Positions 23,801 through 34,998 of a DNA stretch of 64,000 nucleotides are shown in pieces. The notes beneath the pieces are model-generated. The model was not told the DNA's origin and did not search any database. It saw nothing but the letters and a program-made list of their open reading frames with translations. The DNA comes from Rhynchosporium graminicola (lineage: Eukaryota > Ascomycota > Leotiomycetes > Helotiales > Ploettnerulaceae): contig FJUW01000005.1 in NCBI GenBank assembly GCA_900074885.1, positions 340,242 through 404,241 of the forward strand, read 5' to 3'. Each line of letters begins with the position of its first letter. Within the stretch, counting starts at the first letter, position 1. The position numbers were made by a program, and so were the translations under genes.

Positions 23801-25858
23801 TATTCTAAGATTATCAAACTACTTACGAGCTTAATAAGGAAATACGTTCCTTTTACTTAGACTAGCTAGTATAAGGAAGCTTTTCAGAGAATTAAGAAAG
23901 AGTTCATAAAAGAACTAATCTTATATAATTTCAACGAAAAGAAGGAAATTATAATAGAAATAGATACTTCTAATACTTAAATTAGCGTAATATACTTATA
24001 GCGAGACGATAAAAGATAATTATATTTAGTTACTTACTTTTCAGAGAAAATATCTTTAGCTAAATAGAATTATAATATCTATAAGAAGGAACTTATAGTA
24101 ATTATTAAAGTACTTAAATACTAGAAAATATACTTATAAGGAGCTAAGTTCCTAGTTATTATTTATACTAACTATATAAATCTCTGAACCTTTATAACTA
24201 CTAAGGTCTTAGATAATCGTCGATTAGCTTAATAGTTAGAGGAACTTATCTCTTTTAACTTAGTTATTAAGTATATATAAGGAAAAGATAATATATAAGC
24301 AGATACTCTAAGTAGATTACTAGGTTATAAAGACGATAAGGTCTATAATAAGACTATTTTACTTAGATAGCTAGATAATAGAGATATAATTATTAATATT
24401 AGAGAAGCTATTACGATTAAGTAAGAAATTAAGAGACTTTAGTATAATACTTTAAAAGAGGCTTAGAAGAAAGATAGAATATCCCTAGACGAGACTAAGG
24501 AATATATTACGAGAAATATATAATTAAGAATAGTATTATACGAGTTAATAGGAAAATTTAGCTTCTGCTAAGCTTAGTAGAAGTATATATTAAAGAATAA
24601 TATAAGCTTCCCGCGTATAGATACTAAGGGATACGAAGAATATATCTGAGGATTTCAAGAAACTACTAGTCGGAAGGATTCCGCTAAGTAATTAAAGAAG
24701 TACTAGCTAATTATAATACTTATACTAGAAATAAGTCTTCCTAATATATATTTTATAAGCAGATAATTATAATACTAATACTACTAATATCTTAGAAATC
24801 GATATTATAGGACTTCATAGGGCTATTACCGCTATCGAAGGACCTAGTTATAGGAGTTAGCTATAATATAATACTTATTATTATAGAAAGACTTATTAAG
24901 TATATAATCTTAGTATTAATCTTATTTACTCTTATAGCTAAATAACTAGTATAAGTATACTTTAAGAAGATAGTCTCTAAGTATAAAGTACCCGAAGAAA
25001 TCGTATCAGATCGAGATAAGTTATTTACTTTAAAGTTCTAGAATACTTTAATAAAGTTCCTAAGGACTAAATGAAAACTATTAATGGCTTTTTATCCTTA
25101 GACTAATAGAGGAAATAAAAGAATAAACTAAGTAGTTGAAATATACTTATACTATTATATTAATTATTAATAAAATAATTAAGTAGAACTACTATTATTA
25201 ATAGAGTTTATATATAATAGCTTAACTACGGAAATAATAAAAGTTATACTATTCTTTACGAATTATAGTTACGAACCTATCGCTTATAAAGAATTTAACT
25301 TAATAATTAAGGATAATAATATAGCTTATATCTAAGTCCGGAATATCTAGGACTTCTATAAGGAACTCGCAGAAGAACTCTAGTTTATAGTAGAGAAGAA
25401 TATATATTATTATAATAAGAACTATAGTTAGAAGCTAATACTATAGGAGAGGAATAGAGTTTACTTTCTACGAAAAAATATTAATATATAGAGACTAAGC
25501 GATAAGCTAGATTATAAGAAACTTAGATTATTTAAAATTAAATAAGTTAAAGGACTTTTGAATTATAAACTCTAGCTACTAGCTATAATAAAGAAGATAT
25601 TCTTAATATTCTATATATCCTTATTAGAAAAAGTATTATTAGGAGTACTACTAGCCCTAAAGATATACGCTGAACTAGTTAACTTACTCGTAGAATACGA
25701 TATAGAGGAACTACTAGACTATTAATATAAATAAGGTATTATTAGATACTTAGTGAAATAGAAGAACTACTTATATTCGGAAAATATATAAGAACTTAAG
25801 TTAAGCTTTTATTACTTAGTATTACTAGCTAATTTATATCGATAAAACCTAGATCTGC
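20830..25858 (+). pseudogene. Gag-Pol of element B (Gag, PR, RT, RNase H, INT, chromodomain)
   Basis: Gag capsid at about 21180-21450 (QGSIYEYTTEFY, then SLKDYIKDKLSRIDKLDNLE). A zinc knuckle lies near 21613-21660. The protease motif at 22489-22524 reads LIDSEAIRRF, the Gly of D-S/T-G lost by a G-to-A change. RT is at 22990-23640, with YYLDNILIYSET at 23514-23550. RNase H lies near 23800-24330 and integrase at about 24470-25560. A chromodomain near 25690-25810 reads YLVK.KNYLYSEN. There are many RIP-type stops. The chromodomain places it among chromoviruses, which target heterochromatin. Confidence 0.82.
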
Positions 25859-26382
25859 TTAGAGCAGGTCTGTAAAGTCGAAAAGAAGGTCGACTATCGG
25901 GTCGAATAAGGGGTCGATAGGGACGTCGGAACTAGAGGGTTCCGCGCCTACTAGCTTAGTATCTTTAAGTGCCCTTTCTCTTTCTTATTTCTCTTTTTCT
26001 TCTTTTTCTAGAGCTTTAAGAGTATTAAGCTTAGCTATTAAGTTTAGACTAGTAGTAATTATTTTTTACTACTTTTTATATAAGAAATGTTTCTATTTCT
26101 TTAACTTTATAATTCGTATATAGAAGTTAGCTATAGCTAAGTCTTCCTTATCTTTTAATTTTTCGATTTAGGAATCTAGACTTTCCTATTCGGAAGCTAT
26201 AGGTATCTAGTTCTTTATACGAATATCGTAAGATTTATTTAGATAAGCGTAATAACTATATTAGGTTAGTTTAAGATCGCGAGGCGATATATACTCTTTA
26301 TATTCCGCCTTTTCATATCTAGTATATAGTACTATAATTTTACTACTTAATTCTATTTATTTTCTAAGTGTAATATAATCGA
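25859..26382 (-). pseudogene. Antisense ORF of element B, coiled-coil-like, between chromodomain and 3' LTR
   Basis: Read on the minus strand, a coherent frame comes in from 43085-43140 (PPERLTK-VDYITLRK across the G2 insertion) and continues here with ELSSKIIVLYTRYEKAEYKE, SPRDLKLT, SYDIRIKN and KLKDKEDLAIANFYIRIIK, then KALEKEEKEK and an acidic-hydrophobic tail ending DLLFDFTDLL before TAA at 25859-25861. All other stops fit RIP of Gln/Trp codons. It is rich in Lys/Glu and probably forms a coiled coil, about 175 residues in all. I do not know its function. It lies in the 3' region where some LTR elements carry extra genes. Confidence 0.55.
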
Positions 26383-26650
26383 TATAACGACATAAGACTC
26401 GAGGCGGTATACAAGTAAGAATAAACAAGTAGGGAGGCTAAGAGCGATCTTATATAGTCTACTACGAAGGAAATAAAAAGATAAGGAAAGAAGAAGAAGA
26501 GAGATAGAGTATAAGGCACCTTATATATATATACTAGTACTAGTCCGATACTATATCGAGTCGGACACTAGTTATACCGGGATACCTATGAACTTAGGCC
26601 CTAGTATCTATCCTTCTTCTTATATGATATTCAGGTGAGCTATCGTCATA
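26383..26650 (-). repeat. 3' LTR of G2
   Basis: 268 bp. Its outer edge keeps TCGTTA (as TAACGA on the plus strand), while the edge facing the element body reads GCTATCGTCATA, decayed from GCTGTCGTCACA. Confidence 0.9.
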
Positions 26651-27119
26651 TTACCCCCCCCCTTAAGAAAAGCTTAACCCTAAGCTCGGAAAGTTATAGT
26701 TTATATTAGAATTTAGTCTTTATTATAATTTTTTTCGTCGATATTCGCGTAATAAGCGCTAGCCGCTCTTTAGTAGTAGTAAATTCTTTATTAGGTTCTG
26801 ACTAGTTATATCGCCGTAATAGTACTATATTAGTCGTAGCTTCTAAATCAAGCGGTAAGCTATATTTACTTTATCTGTTTATAGCGGGAGTCGAGTTTAA
26901 GTAGAGCGTAAGGTATATAAAAGAAGGAGTTTATTAATATTAGAGCTTTTCCTTTTTAATCGTAATAACTACTCTAACTTATAAGTTTACTCTCCTTAGA
27001 CTATGATATAGTTCCTAGAGTAGGTATTATTATTAACTACTATAATAGCCTATTATAATCTTATATATTAATCGACCTAATTAACTCTTCTCTTATTATA
27101 AGTAAGTTTCCTGCCTTAG

Positions 27120-28130
27120 TATTAGAGATAGTCTTCAAGTGAGGTATAGGAGTTTCACGGATCTATAATACTAACTCCTATAGTACCCTTACTAGTTCCC
27201 GCCAGTACCCTTTCGGCAGCGTATCATATATATTACTTACGATATATTCGCGCCTTCCTTAAGCTAAAGTATAATAATACTTCTATTCTAGAACTTCTAT
27301 ATTTATTTAATAAGCTTAACTCTAAGCTTTATAAGTATTATTCAGTATTAAAAAGTAGTTATAAGTATATAAGTTACTTAAACTTAAACGTAATTATATA
27401 TATTAATACGTTATAGTTACCCGATTATATTAATATAAAGTATACTATTTTATCCGGCTTACTTCCTAGTAGCGAAGCTAAGGATACGGAGCTAAATCAG
27501 AGTAGTATTATAGCTACTTATAAGGCTATTAATCAGATCTATTATCTCGCGAAATCTGCTACTTCTACTATTATATTAAAGATTACTATTATATAATTAG
27601 TAGAGACTCAGGCTTTAAGGCGTTCTATAGAGAAAGTATTTAAGGAGTTAGAGTTTATTAAAGTAGTAAGTTAAGATCTTTAAACTCTTAGATACTAGTA
27701 TAATACTAACGTGATATAGGATTTAGATCTTCTAATAGTAGATTCAGCGAAGTCTAAGTTAATAATATAAATAGTATTAAATTAAATAAAGAAGTTAAAT
27801 ACTATTATATAGGAATCTGCGAAGAAAGCTATATTTAAAGCTATAATATCTAATACTAGAGGAAAACGGAATTTACCTTCTAGTTCAGAGATAGTATCAG
27901 ATCTAGATACTCCCGGACTCTCTTTAAAGAAGAAAGCCCGTGGGATTAGCTATTATACTTAGTCTACTACTAGAGCTATATTAGTAAATTTAAGTAAGAA
28001 GTTAGATATAGTAATTCTAGTTCTAGATATTCCAGATTTACTTAAAGCTCCGGAGAACTTAAGGGAGAAAAGTAGTAAAGTAGAAGTAGTAAATACTAGT
28101 AACTATAATAGTTTATTATCCTCTAAGTAA
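27120..28130 (+). pseudogene. Antisense ORF of G2, unknown function
   Basis: On the plus strand, antisense to G2, it encodes PIVPLLVPASTLSAAY, FLKLKYNN, SKLYKYYSVLKSSYKYISYL, DYINIKYTILSGLLPSSEAK, ATYKAINQIYYLAKSAT and ALRRSIEKVFKELEFIKVV, then, after a diverged stretch, FKAIISNTRGKRNLPSSSE and SDLDTPG. The same protein is readable at the equivalent place in G1. Stops are RIP-type. It lies between the end of the sense polyprotein and the 3' LTR. I do not recognise the family. Confidence 0.5.
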
Positions 28131-28399
28131 TTATAATCGTCTATTCCGTTTTCCTAGGCCTTAATCTACTGATCTAGTTTACGCGGAGGTCTAGGTTTAC
28201 TTAAGTTAGTAGTATAGAAGTCTCTAAGCTTATATAAAGTACTTATTAAGTTAGAAGCGTTATACTAAGTTAGGTCCGAGTTATAGCTTAGCTAGCTAAC
28301 TTAATACTTCAGATTACCTCTTAGGAGCTATATAGCGAGTATATCTTATAAGTTCTACTCTTCTTAAGTAGCGATAACCTCCGGGGGTGGATTTAGTAG

Positions 28400-30525
28400 C
28401 TCTTAGCTTAGTAATAGGTCGTCCGGGTCCTTAAAGAGTAATTCGGGGGCGAATATATTATATATAGAAGATCTAGGGGGTAAATCTAGCTTATAAGAGT
28501 ATCCGATCTTAGCTAGGACTTAGTATAGTCCTACTTAGAAGCTAGATAGCTTCTTACTTAATTAGTAATTCTTAAGGTTCCTTATAAAGAGAAATACCTT
28601 ATCTTTAATTTCCTAGTTGATACTGCGCTGTTTCGGGTTAGTTATAGCGCTTATCCTCTACTAAGTAGCTAGTATATTAGCTTTTATAACTTCGATAGCG
28701 GATTTAGCACGTTTAGCTAAGGATTTAGTATTAGTATAGTTAAGCTTCTCTTATAGTATTAATATAATAAGTTACTTCTAATCCTAGCTATTCTGTAGTA
28801 GTATATCGTATTTAAGGGTATATAGCGCTATACCGATAGAATCATAAGGTAAAGTTACTTAAGCGCGGTTTATTATTAGTAGTAGTTCGCTTTAGTTACT
28901 CTAGTAGTAATTAATAAAAGGTCTAAAGTATTAGTTAATATACTAGTTTATAATCTCTATTTATTTATTAGTTTACTAATAGAAAGAGATAAAGAGCTTA
29001 ACTCTAACTCTAATTATATAATAAAACTCTTATTAGAAGGATAAGATAAACTAAGCTCCTCGGTCGGATATAATTAACTTAGGAGTATATCCGAAACGAT
29101 ATATCTATTAGATAATTAATATTATTATCCCGCGGGTATCGATATTATAGTAGTATAGTATTAATATAGAGTCCTTCTCTAAGCGGTCGATAAATACTAA
29201 TATCGAGTCCTTTCTAGTAGTAATAAGTGGAAATTATTTCAGTAGTTTTACAAGTATTTAAATAAGCAGAGGAAACTTGATTATAGACTTTGCTAATTAA
29301 ATAAGTATGTAGTAAGGTATAGCGTTATACGTATAAATAACTATTATAAAGTAATAAGCTATTGTTAATAGTATAGCTATTTCTTAATATATTCTGTTTA
29401 TTAAGAACGATTCTCAGTTAAATTAGTATAGTTTCTCGATTAAATTAAAAGAATTATATACGGGTTCTGATAGCGTATTAATCCCTAGTGATATTAAGTA
29501 TATATAAATAATTTAATTAATATAATATTTAGCTAGTTCTGCGTTAATCCTAAGGTCTAAGTAGTCTAGAGGTAATAAAACCCGAGATCTATTATCTTAT
29601 TTCTATTATTCTTATATCTTTAGGTCTTATTCCCTATAGCTAAGGATATTAGCTTTAGCGTTATCTTTACTAAGTATATATATAATTTGAAAGTTGAATT
29701 CGGAAAGGAATTCTATCTATTTAGCTTACTTACTAGTTAGGACCTTAGTAGTTATAAAGTATTCTAAGGATCGATAGTCTATATATACGCTAGTATAATA
29801 TTATAGAGATATAAGTTCTAGTTTCTATTTCTAGAAAGACTTAATAATAGCGTATAATTCTTTATTATAGATCTTCTAGTTTAGTTCGTATCTATTAAGA
29901 ATATAAGAGTAGAATCTAATTAAATACTACTAGTTATCTTTATATAATTAGAAGATAACTCTAGCTATTATACTATCAGAGGTATTAGTTTCTAGTTTAG
30001 TTTATAATTCAGAGTCGAAATAGTATAGTTTCTGCACTAATAGTAGCTATTAATATAAATCATCGAAGGACTTCTTATAATCGTTAGTGAAATTCTATAG
30101 TACTATAGGCCTAGTAAGTATTAAGAGAGGTTTAGTAATAAGGCCGAAATTCCGAATAAATTAACAATAGAAACTACAGAATCCTAGGAAAGATTTTATA
30201 GCTATTACTATTTCGGAGTACTTCTAGTCTACTAATAATACTACCTTCTCGGGATCTAGCTTAATTCTATTAGTAGTAATAATATATCCGAGGTATTTAG
30301 TCCGAGTAATATAGAATTCGCTTTTCTTAATATCTACTTAAAGTCTAGTATTTATTAAGTATTATAATACTAATTTGATATATTCCTTATATTCCTGGAG
30401 CGTTTCCGAGTATATAAGAATATTATCTAGATAAGTTATATAGAAATCGTCTAAGTAATCTAGTAATATATTATTTATATATTATTAGTATATACTAGGT
30501 TTATTATAGAGCCTAAAAAGTAGTA
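28400..30525 (-). pseudogene. G2 Pol, C-terminal part (RT, RNase H, integrase, chromodomain)
   Basis: This parallels G1 55700-58260. Integrase C-terminus and chromodomain lie at about 28150-28600, integrase to about 29450, and RNase H at about 29600-30050. RT is at 30060-30525 and includes YLDNILIYSET on the minus strand at about 30405-30440. The frame is cut at 30526 by element C, within RT just before the segment that in G1 reads LPFRLYNGPSTY, and resumes beyond 39456. Confidence 0.7.
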
Positions 30526-30530
30526 CTTTA

Positions 30531-30821
30531 TGTGACGACTAGTCAGTTTGGAGGTTTCCCCCTATTAGTGGAAACACTTACTGCTAAGCGAGATTACACG
30601 AGTAGAGTTTAGGCCCCCTATTAGTAGAAACACTTACTGCTAAGCGAGATAACACGAGTAGAGTTTAGGGGCCCCTTTTCATATATATACTTCCCTTCTC
30701 TCTTTACTTCTTCACTCCTTAGTTATAGATTCTAAGTTAATTCTTACTACTTCATATTCTATATAATATAAGGTCTTACCTATTAGGTAGTAAGTAAGAC
30801 CTTTCTAGAGTAAGCGTCATA
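30531..30821 (+). repeat. 5' LTR of element C, with a 56-bp internal tandem duplication
   Basis: 291 bp. A unit of 56 bp starting CCCCCTATTAGT is repeated at 30558-30613 and 30614-30669, ending in the AGTAGAGTTTAGG block, and the same duplication is in the other LTR, so it predates the insertion. Confidence 0.9.
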
Positions 30822-30839
30822 TTATCTATAACTTTTTTA

Positions 30840-32786
30840 CCTACGTCTAGGAAGATAATAAATATCTACTTATATTATACCTCTGTGCCTAGAGCTACTA
30901 AACGCAGGAGACTACGCTATATAGAGAAGGCCTATACTAAGTATAAACTTAAAGAATAGCACCTAAATAGAAGTAACCTAAGTCCGATAAATCGACGACC
31001 GGTTCTCTAACTCCCTCTATTTCTACCTATCCTTCGGCGACTCGTAATACTCGCTGTAATCTACCTCTCTTTATAGTAGAGAGTGCTCGCGATAACGCTT
31101 TATCCGAGTTAAGTTCTCTAACTTCTACTGTAATTAACGAACTCACCGAGTTACTAAACCCTCCTGATAATACTCCTATATTAATAGTGACTATAAGTAA
31201 CTCATAGGAAGACTACGCTTACTAGCTATAAGAGGCAGAGAGAAGACTCGCGGAGGAGAGACGATTAAATGCAGACTTATCTGCAGAACTATATTAGTTA
31301 TAGGACGAGTTCCGGGAACTACGCTAGTTAACTACTTAGCGTTCTATTAAGTCTATATCATTTAATAACGTTTAATTGCGTATTACTCCGCTATACTTAA
31401 TTAAAGAAGATAATACTACTCTTACGCTTAATAATCGCTATCGAGAACAATCTACTAGAGGAATATTATCTATATCTTACGCTACTCGTATTAAGAAGAT
31501 TCGAACTTTCTAAATAGACTCTCTGATAGAATCGACTACTCTCTAAAACTCTAGGAAGTATAGATACGTAACGCCCTCCGGCGCTACTCTAGCTACTTCC
31601 TTAACGAAGATTACTATAAAGATTAGTTACTTAATTAAACGGAAGGAATAGCTAGAACTTACCTGGAACTCTCGTTCTTAGAACTAGAATATAACAAGGA
31701 AGGTAATATAATCGATTCACTTGATATAATCACTTAACTCGTCTTCTTCTTATCGAATCCATATGACTAATAAACTATAAGAGCTAGCTACTTAGCGCTA
31801 AGGATAGATTATAAGTAGACCTTCTGGACGTTCTACTACGAGTTTCGTACGCTAGCTCGTAAAGCTAGTATGAATAATTAATCGACTCTAAAAATAGACT
31901 TATAGGAGAAGCTACCTTTACGACTTCGGAAATAGCTCTTCTAATAGTATAGAACGTTAAGAACACTAAAAGAATACGTTGAAGCTATATAAGCTAAAGA
32001 TTAAGGTTAATTTATTAAAAAAACCTACTATTCCGAGTCTTCGGCTAAGGCTAGCGCGACTCGGGAACGCCCTATTAATACCCCCTCCTAGCGCTGTATT
32101 ACGAACTCTTCTTCTTATCCGCAACTAGGCTTTCTTACTCCTGAGAATACTAGTACGACTAGTAATTAAACTTCTACTAGTCGTATGCTATAGTAAGTGT
32201 GAAGCGACATTCCGCGAGCTCTATCGCTAGCGAATACTCCTTATTACTTCACGCTTACCTCATACTTACGCTTATCGTCAGCTCGACCTAATACTCTATA
32301 CTATATTAACGCGATTAATACTAATAATAACGTTAATAGCGAGTCAGAAGATAATAATAACGAAGATACGTATAGCGACGCTCAGGAGTATATTAAACCT
32401 CTGCTAGTAAAAGACTACGCTTAGGGAAAGACTCCTTCCTAAGTAGTATACGAGATATACGATATCTTAACCTTACGAAGCTTCTTAGTAGTTAATCGTT
32501 CACTACGCGTGCTACTCTTACTAAGAATAGACTTTCGTATAAGCTACTCGCACTTCTTAATTCTAGAGCTAATAGATACTATTTTATTAATTATTCTTTT
32601 CTCAAATCTCTTTCCTTCTTTCTAAAACTTTTAATTTATCCTTTACTAAATGTAATCCCTATTAAAGGTTTCAATAGTATTAATAGTAGTATAATTAGTT
32701 ACTATATAATACTTAACTTGATAGTAGATCGCTGCGTTTAGGCATTTACTCCCTTTCTTATTACTACTCTCGGAAACTACGGTAAT
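30840..32786 (+). pseudogene. Element C Gag, first part
   Basis: A plus-strand frame contains RTYLELSFLELEYNKEGNII, then TFWTFYYEFRTLARKASMNN and LRTLKEYVEAI, like the capsid part of a Gypsy Gag. RIP-type stops are present. It is interrupted at 32787 by element D and continues at 34999. Confidence 0.6.
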
Positions 32787-32988
32787 TGTGATAGCGCATG
32801 ATATACGTGGCAGATACGGGCCAGTATCAGTGCCTTAGGCATACCCTCCTTATATATATAGAAGGTGCAGACTCCTTCAGAGCTCTGTATCTTTCTGTTT
32901 CCTTCGTACTAGACTATATAAGATCGCTCTTAGCCTCCCTACTTATTTATTCTTACTTATATACCGCCTTAAGTCTTATATTATTATA
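32787..32988 (+). repeat. 5' LTR of element D
   Basis: 202 bp. The inner end reads TTATATTATTATA where the 3' LTR has TTGTGTCGTTACA. Confidence 0.9.
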
Positions 32989-33049
32989 TTAAACAGAAAG
33001 ATTAAGACCGCCGGGGATAGTATTAAATAATATCTTACTTAGAAAACTC

Positions 33050-34660
33050 GATTCGTACGTATAACTACTAGAGAGCTCTTCGCTAAGTTATTTCTACTTA
33101 CCTTAGATTTTCGGAATTATACAGAAATAATTAGTACTATTAATTACGAATTCGATAGTTAGGTTTTCAAAAGAGCCGAGATTCCAGAGATCTCTCGGAT
33201 AGCTAGGAATTTGAACGTAATTCAGCCTCAGAAGTATTAGTATTACTACGAAGTTACTCTCAGATACTTCGAAACTCGTTCCTTCGTGCGTACGAAGTAA
33301 AACAGCGGACGAATTTTAAGTAGAAACTTCCCTATAGGCCCTAATATTTATTATCCCCTTACCTGACTTTAACCTTCCGAAAGAAGCTCTAATAGCGAAA
33401 AACCTTACTTTTAGGCTAGGACGAAGTAGCTTATTACTCTAGCGGAAATTATCGGAATTCGACTCGTAATCCCTATACCCCGGTATAATTTATCCCCCTT
33501 AGCAGAATCGACCTTCCTCTACTAGAACCTTTAATTTAATACTTTCTATATCTACTTAACGAAGATATCTGACTCTCCTTAATCTTTCGGCTTCTTTAGA
33601 ATTCGATTTTGACTTTCGCTTCTTCTATAACTTTCAAGTATTCTATCACTTTCGCTTAGCCTCGCTTACCTAATACTATACTTCCTAAGAAGGCTTAGCT
33701 AGCTCCTACGGCTTCACCGGAATACCCTCGTAGCCCCTCCGATTCCGTACTTACTATAGAATTACTTTAATCGATTAAAGACTATTAATTATAGACAGAA
33801 TCGACTACTCGGGAGCTTTCTATTAGTATTAGTCGCATCGAACAGATATTTGCCGAGTTTTTACGTACTTAGGCATAATCGATGAACTCTAGACCTTCGG
33901 TAAACCTTAGACCTTCGGTAAACTCGGTATTATAATTACCGATAGAACTTACCCTTAAACGCTCTTTAATTAATAATTTACGAACTTCCGGTAAGTCGTA
34001 ACTAACTAAAAGTATCGATAATCTTAATATAGAGATTAACCCGTCTTTCAGCTAATAGCGTGCTTCTATTCAGGACCGACTAGAAGTTAATTCAGACTAA
34101 TACCCGACTATATATACCCGTAAAGCGCTAGTCTAGAGCTCTACTTCTAGCCTTATAAGAAGTTACTTAAAACTATAGTATCTCTCGGAAATTACGCCTT
34201 TCTCCTCTACTAAAGAGATAATTTCAGTACTCGCTTCTTACTACCTTTCCGGACTCGAAACGGAGTAGTATCAGACCGAATTTCATAAGCTTTTAATGAA
34301 AAAGGAGTCCTTTTTGCAATTCCGTGCAAAGTTCTAAAGCTCGGCAATTCTCGGAGGTATAGCTGAATCAGAGTAGTACTTTTACCTCTAGCCGAAGCTT
34401 ACTATACGGCTACGTATAGCTGCCGCTCTAATTAAGTACTCTTAGAAGACTAATTATTTAGCTATAGTCTCTTCTCTTATAGCACTCGATTTAGAACTCT
34501 CTCGACTACTTTTAATACCTCGAGCTACTCTAGCTCTACCGATAGTTAGTACGTCTTCTAAGCCCTTAATACCTATCGAGGAAGTACAGTATTACTACTA
34601 TAAGAAGCACGGTCACTATAAGGGCGATTATCCGATATTAAAGACGAAGAAGGAGTAATT
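33050..34660 (+). pseudogene. Gag of element D (capsid and zinc knuckle)
   Basis: A plus-strand frame to about 34660 reads MKKESFLQFRAKF, then SSAILGGIAESE-YFYL, TIRLRIAAALIKYS, ALDLELSRLLLIPRAT and PIEEVQ, followed by a CCHC knuckle at about 34587-34640 (with RIP undone, CHYCKKHGHYKGDCP). The stop TAA follows at KTKKE. The layout, capsid then one knuckle then stop, is a complete Gag C-terminus, so the missing Pol is not a truncation by a later insertion. The N-terminal limit is uncertain. Confidence 0.7.
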
Positions 34661-34754
34661 TACGTCTTACGCTTTAGATTAATAATTACTTAGATTTTGT
34701 TTAGAATTCGACTTGATTTAACTATCTTTTCTTTCGTTTTTTGTTTGCCTTTAA

Positions 34755-34777
34755 AGGCTCGAGGGCGAGCCTTTATC
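34755..34777 (+). other. Stem-loop before the polypurine tract of D
   Basis: AAAGGCTCGAGGGCGAGCCT can form GGCTCG/CGAGCC around a 4-nt loop, followed by TTT. The same GCTCGAGGGCGAGC occurs before the polypurine tract of C at 39125-39138, and an AT-richer version before that of G. Confidence 0.6.
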
Positions 34778-34791
34778 TTAGAAGGGGGTAA

Positions 34792-34993
34792 TATGACAGC
34801 GCATAGTATACGTAGCAGATACGGGCCAGTATCGGTACCTTAGGCATACCCTCCTTATATATATAGAAGGTGCAGACTCCTTCAGAGCTCTATATCTTTC
34901 TGTTTCCTTCGTACCAGACTATATAAGATCGCTCTTAGCCTCCCTACTTGTTTATTCTTACTTATATACCGCCTTGAGTCTTGTGTCGTTACA
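34792..34993 (+). repeat. 3' LTR of element D
   Basis: 202 bp. The outer end is undecayed (CTTGAGTCTTGTGTCGTTACA-type edge), and it runs straight into the GTAAT duplication. Confidence 0.9.
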
Positions 34994-34998
34994 GTAAT

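Larger units (their letters stand above)
32782..34998 (+). mobile_element. Non-autonomous Gag-only LTR retrotransposon D (TR-GAG-like), TSD GTAAT
   Basis: The element is 32787-34993, only 2,207 bp, with GTAAT at 32782-32786 and 34994-34998. The 202-bp LTRs are 32787-32988 and 34792-34993. A polypurine tract (AGAAGGGGGTAA) precedes the right LTR. The last ~100 bp of the LTR and the first bases after it (TTAAACAGAAAGATTAAG) match family G, whereas the 5' half of the LTR is unrelated. The 1.8-kb interior has Gag but no protease, RT or integrase. Confidence 0.9.

Noticed and set aside
30558..30669. Possible CRISPR-like repeat
   Set aside because: It is a two-copy tandem duplication in an LTR, without spacers; the genome is eukaryotic.
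32798..32992. 64-codon frame
   Set aside because: Lies wholly in the 5' LTR of element D.
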